Source: Nevskia sp.
GTDB taxonomy: Bacteria > Pseudomonadota > Gammaproteobacteria > Nevskiales > Nevskiaceae
Direction of reading: 5' to 3'
Length of the DNA: 64,000 bases
Assembly (NCBI GenBank): GCA_023229645.1
Contig: JALNYU010000001.1
Span: forward strand, 124,001-188,000
Part shown: positions 61,360 to 64,000 of the stretch, piece after piece
How the letters are laid out: each line of letters opens with the position of its first letter
Numbering within the stretch: position 1 is the stretch's first letter
Position numbers and translations under genes: made by a program
The notes under the pieces: generated by a model
Seen by the model: only the letters and a program-made list of their open reading frames with translations
Database searches by the model: none
What the model was told of the DNA's origin: nothing

Positions 61360-62076
61360 TTAGTCCTTAAACGTGCGATAACCGGAGACCATCGTGCTGA
61401 CGATGCTCTGGCGGCCCATGATGTCTTCACGGATCGCGGCGTATACGTGCAGCAACACGAAGCAGACCATCAGCCAGAGGCCGAAGTGATGCCAGGTGTG
61501 TACGTCTTGCGACTGCCCGAACAGCGGAATCACCCAGCCAAACGCACGCGCCGCCCAGGAGCCGGCCTGCGTGCCTTCGCCATAGAGCGCGAAGCCGGTA
61601 AAAATCATGAAGATTGCGGTCAGAAAAAACACGAAGAACATCGCGAAGCGGGCCAGCGGGTTGTGGCCGATGTAGCGGTCCGGCCGTTTCGACAAGAACG
61701 CGTACCACAACAGCATGCGGCCTAACGAAGCCCAGTATTCGCGTTTAAAAATCGGCACACTGAACAGTTCGCGCGCGTGATGATTGCCGACAAACGCCCA
61801 GTAAATGCGGCCAAGCATGCCAACGGCAAAAATATAAGCGGCGGCGAAATGGGCGAAGCGGATATAGCCCATTAGAAAATGGGCGCTGGCTTCGCCCGGC
61901 AGCGTTGGCAGTGGTGAGCCGATGAAATAGCCGGTCACGGCGAGCACGGTGATCGATAATGCGTTGACCCAATGCCACAGGCGCACTGGTGCTTCGTAAA
62001 CATAAACCGATTTGATCGCCTTGCCGGTGGCGGCTTCTTTGTCGTCGCTGCTGGCGGATACAGAACTAGCGGACAT
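61360..62076 (-). CDS. hupC: HupC, b-type cytochrome of the uptake hydrogenase
   Basis: A 238-residue membrane protein with four hydrophobic helices and histidines in RLWHWVNA, FAHFAAAYIF and HTWHHFGLWL, ligating two hemes. It anchors the group-1 enzyme and passes electrons to quinone. GAGGAG lies upstream of the ATG. It follows hupL by 62 bases. Confidence 0.95.
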   Translation of the reverse strand: MSASSVSASSDDKEAATGKAIKSVYVYEAPVRLWHWVNALSITVLAVTGYFIGSPLPTLPGEASAHFLMGYIRFAHFAAAYIFAVGMLGRIYWAFVGNHHARELFSVPIFKREYWASLGRMLLWYAFLSKRPDRYIGHNPLARFAMFFVFFLTAIFMIFTGFALYGEGTQAGSWAARAFGWVIPLFGQSQDVHTWHHFGLWLMVCFVLLHVYAAIREDIMGRQSIVSTMVSGYRTFKD

Positions 62077-62138
62077 GGAGTGTCTCCTCTCTCTATTCAG
62101 GTGTCACGGCGCCGGTTGGCGCCGTGACGGACGGACGT

Positions 62139-63995
62139 TCAGCGCACCTTGACCGTTGTCAGCTCCACGCCGTCCGGACTCATGACGTGGGTTGAGCAGG
62201 CGAGGCAGGGGTCAAACGAGTGCAGCGTGCGCAGGATCTCGACCGGCTGCTCGGGGTTGGCCATCGGCGTGTTCATCAGGCTGGCCTCGAACGCGCCGAT
62301 TTGGCCTTTTGGATCACGTGGGCTGCCGTTCCATGTGGTTGGCACCACGCACTGATAATTTTCGATGCGGCCGTCTTTGATCCGTATCCAATGCCCAAGC
62401 GCGCCGCGCGGTGCGGCGACGGTGCCGACGCCTTTGGCTTCTTTCGGCCAGGTGGCTGGATCCCATTTCTCGACGTTCGCCGAGCTCGAATCGCCGTTCT
62501 TGATGTTTTCGACCAATTCCTTCCAGTCTTCCAACATCATCTCGGCGCAATACTGCGCTTCGAGCGCGCGCGCCAGCGTGCGGCCGATCGTCGTCGGCAG
62601 CAGTTGCTTGGCGGTGTAGGTCGTTTCCGGAATGCCTAGTGCTTTCGGAATGCCGCTATTGATCGCCTGCGCCGAGGACTCCACTTGCTCCTTCACGCGC
62701 TGGCAATATTTATTGCCCTTCAGTGCGTGGGCATAGCCGAGGATGTAACGCGCGAGCGGGCCGACTTCCATCGCGTGGCCGCGCCAGCGCGGCGACTTGA
62801 TCCACGAATATTTCGCGCTTTCGTCGATTTCTTGGATGTTGGTCGAGGTGCCTTTGAGCTTGTCGCCGAGCACATAGTTGGGCTCGGTAACGCCGTCCCA
62901 GGGGTGCAGGCCTTTGCTTTCGTCGGCGTACTTGTACCAAGAGTGCGTCACAAACTCTTGCACCTGTTCCGGGTCGCGCGGGTCCACCGGCAGAATCTCG
63001 TCCCAATTGCCGTTCAGGATCGCGCCGCCCGGCAATTGATTCGTGCTCGGGTCATAGGCCACCTTTTCGTAGGTGCCGTAGTCCATCACGTTGGTCGCCG
63101 ACAAGCCGCCGCCGTAGAGCCAGCCGGCCTGCTTGTAGAGCGTGCCGATCGCCAATACATCCGGCACATACACGTTATTGTTGAACTCGATCATTTCGTC
63201 GATACGCGCTTTGACGAAATTCAGGCGTTCCATGTTTACCGGCGCGCCAGCAGCGCCGTCTTTGTCGATATTGATCGCGCACGGCACGCCGCCGACGAGA
63301 TAGTTCGGATGTGGATTCTTACCGCCAAAAATCGTATGGACTTTGACCCATTCTTTCTGCAGGTCCAAGGCCTCCAGATAATGCGTAACCGCCATTAGAT
63401 TCACTTCCGGCGGCAGCACGTAGGCTTTATTGCCCCAGTAGCCGTTCATGAACGGCCCAAGCTGGCCGCTTTCAACGAACTTCTTGAGCCGGTTCTGAAT
63501 GTCGCGGAAATAGCCGGGCGACGACAGCGGATGGCTCGGCGATACCGTTTGCTGCAGTTCGCTGGTTTTCTTTGGATCGGCTTTCAGCGCCGAGACCACA
63601 TCCACCCAATCGAGCGCGTGCAAATGATAAAAGTGCACGGCGTGATCGTGCTCTTGCAAAGTCTTGGCCATGATCTCGCGGATCAAGTGGGCATTTTTCG
63701 GAATGCGAATGCCGAGCGCATCTTCCACCGCACGCACGCTGGTCAGCGCATGGCAGCCAGTGCAAACACCGCAAATGCGTTCGACGAACGCCCAGGCATC
63801 GCGCGGGTCCCGGCCTTTTAGAATAACTTCGAGGCCGCGCCACATGGTGCCGGTCGAAACGGCGTTGCGGATGATGTTGTCTTTATCGACGTTGACCTCG
63901 CAGCGCATGTGGCCTTCGATGCGAGTGACGGGATCGACAACAATGCGGCGACCGCTGTTGTCGAGGTTAAAGCCTTGAGTGGCGTAGGCAGTCAT
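62139..63995 (-). CDS. hupL: HupL, group-1 membrane-bound [NiFe] hydrogenase large subunit
   Basis: A complete 618-residue large subunit. DPVTRIEGHMRCEV and RICGVCTGCH (L1) and SFDPCLACSTH (L2, ending at His603) bind the nickel-iron site. Fifteen residues follow and are removed by HupD. Length and neighbours (hupC, hupD, hupF-K) mark the oxygen-tolerant respiratory type (group 1d). The start ATG is 63993-63995. The small subunit gene must lie just beyond the window. Confidence 0.96.
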   Translation of the reverse strand: MTAYATQGFNLDNSGRRIVVDPVTRIEGHMRCEVNVDKDNIIRNAVSTGTMWRGLEVILKGRDPRDAWAFVERICGVCTGCHALTSVRAVEDALGIRIPKNAHLIREIMAKTLQEHDHAVHFYHLHALDWVDVVSALKADPKKTSELQQTVSPSHPLSSPGYFRDIQNRLKKFVESGQLGPFMNGYWGNKAYVLPPEVNLMAVTHYLEALDLQKEWVKVHTIFGGKNPHPNYLVGGVPCAINIDKDGAAGAPVNMERLNFVKARIDEMIEFNNNVYVPDVLAIGTLYKQAGWLYGGGLSATNVMDYGTYEKVAYDPSTNQLPGGAILNGNWDEILPVDPRDPEQVQEFVTHSWYKYADESKGLHPWDGVTEPNYVLGDKLKGTSTNIQEIDESAKYSWIKSPRWRGHAMEVGPLARYILGYAHALKGNKYCQRVKEQVESSAQAINSGIPKALGIPETTYTAKQLLPTTIGRTLARALEAQYCAEMMLEDWKELVENIKNGDSSSANVEKWDPATWPKEAKGVGTVAAPRGALGHWIRIKDGRIENYQCVVPTTWNGSPRDPKGQIGAFEASLMNTPMANPEQPVEILRTLHSFDPCLACSTHVMSPDGVELTTVKVR

Positions 63996-64000
63996 TTTTA

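Overview
The window looks like chromosome of a fairly GC-rich gammaproteobacterium, most plausibly from the Xanthomonadales/Nevskiales side. This rests on rlmJ, a DcaP-type porin, a CrbS/CrbR acetate-switch pair, many FtsX-type ABC systems, abundant sigma-54 control and Xanthomonad-style intergenic repeats. No rRNA or tRNA gene was seen, so the taxonomy is inference.

Layout. 1-5.8 kb: a truncated sigma-54 response regulator, an enhancer and -24/-12 promoter, then an adaptor/ATPase/permease (MacAB-like) operon. 6.2-20.0 kb: a RiPP (ribosomally made, modified peptide) cluster with a sigma-54 activator, two LanB C-terminal-type enzymes, a sigma-54 promoter, a 45-residue precursor, an ocin-ThiF protein, a YcaO cyclodehydratase, a SagB-type dehydrogenase, a split LanB glutamylation protein, a MATE exporter and an MDR oxidoreductase. 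This is the full enzyme complement of a thiopeptide pathway (equivalents of TbtB to TbtG), here in a Gram-negative. 20.1-22.7 kb: a tandem pair of related secreted proteins and a two-domain histidine-phosphatase-like protein. 22.7-27.2 kb: a gene-poor scar with three copies of a long intergenic repeat carrying a variable hexanucleotide tract, an AT-rich HNH-like gene, putative Tn7-like end repeats, an HTH gene fragment and IS630 and IS4 transposase remnants.

27.2-37 kb: a Tes-like radical SAM gene with an Lgt-like partner, a NUDIX hydrolase, a DUF5666 lipoprotein, a lysozyme plus LprI-like inhibitor pair, rlmJ, a DcaP porin and an orphan ExbD. 35.8-44.9 kb: the acetate-switch locus (crbR, crbS, an MHS-family transporter, acs) with shared GAC-YAA-RGTC palindromes as candidate operators. 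45-50.6 kb: an LpxH-like phosphoesterase and a second adaptor/ATPase/permease/permease exporter. 50.7-64 kb: a DUF1338 enzyme, then a minus-strand run of hydrogenase genes. Upstream is a group-1 membrane-bound uptake hydrogenase (hupL, hupC, hupD-K, hypAB; the small subunit is outside the window). It is followed by a second, Tat-less uptake hydrogenase that resembles group 2a (HupSL/Huc type), with its own protease.

The RiPP precursor is the main find. Its predicted 15-residue core has one cysteine, at position 10, directly before Ser11 and ten residues after Ser1. That is the spacing from which thiomuracin/GE2270-type 29-membered thiopeptides form their pyridine. Its own -24/-12 promoter and the activator encoded next door suggest on-demand production.
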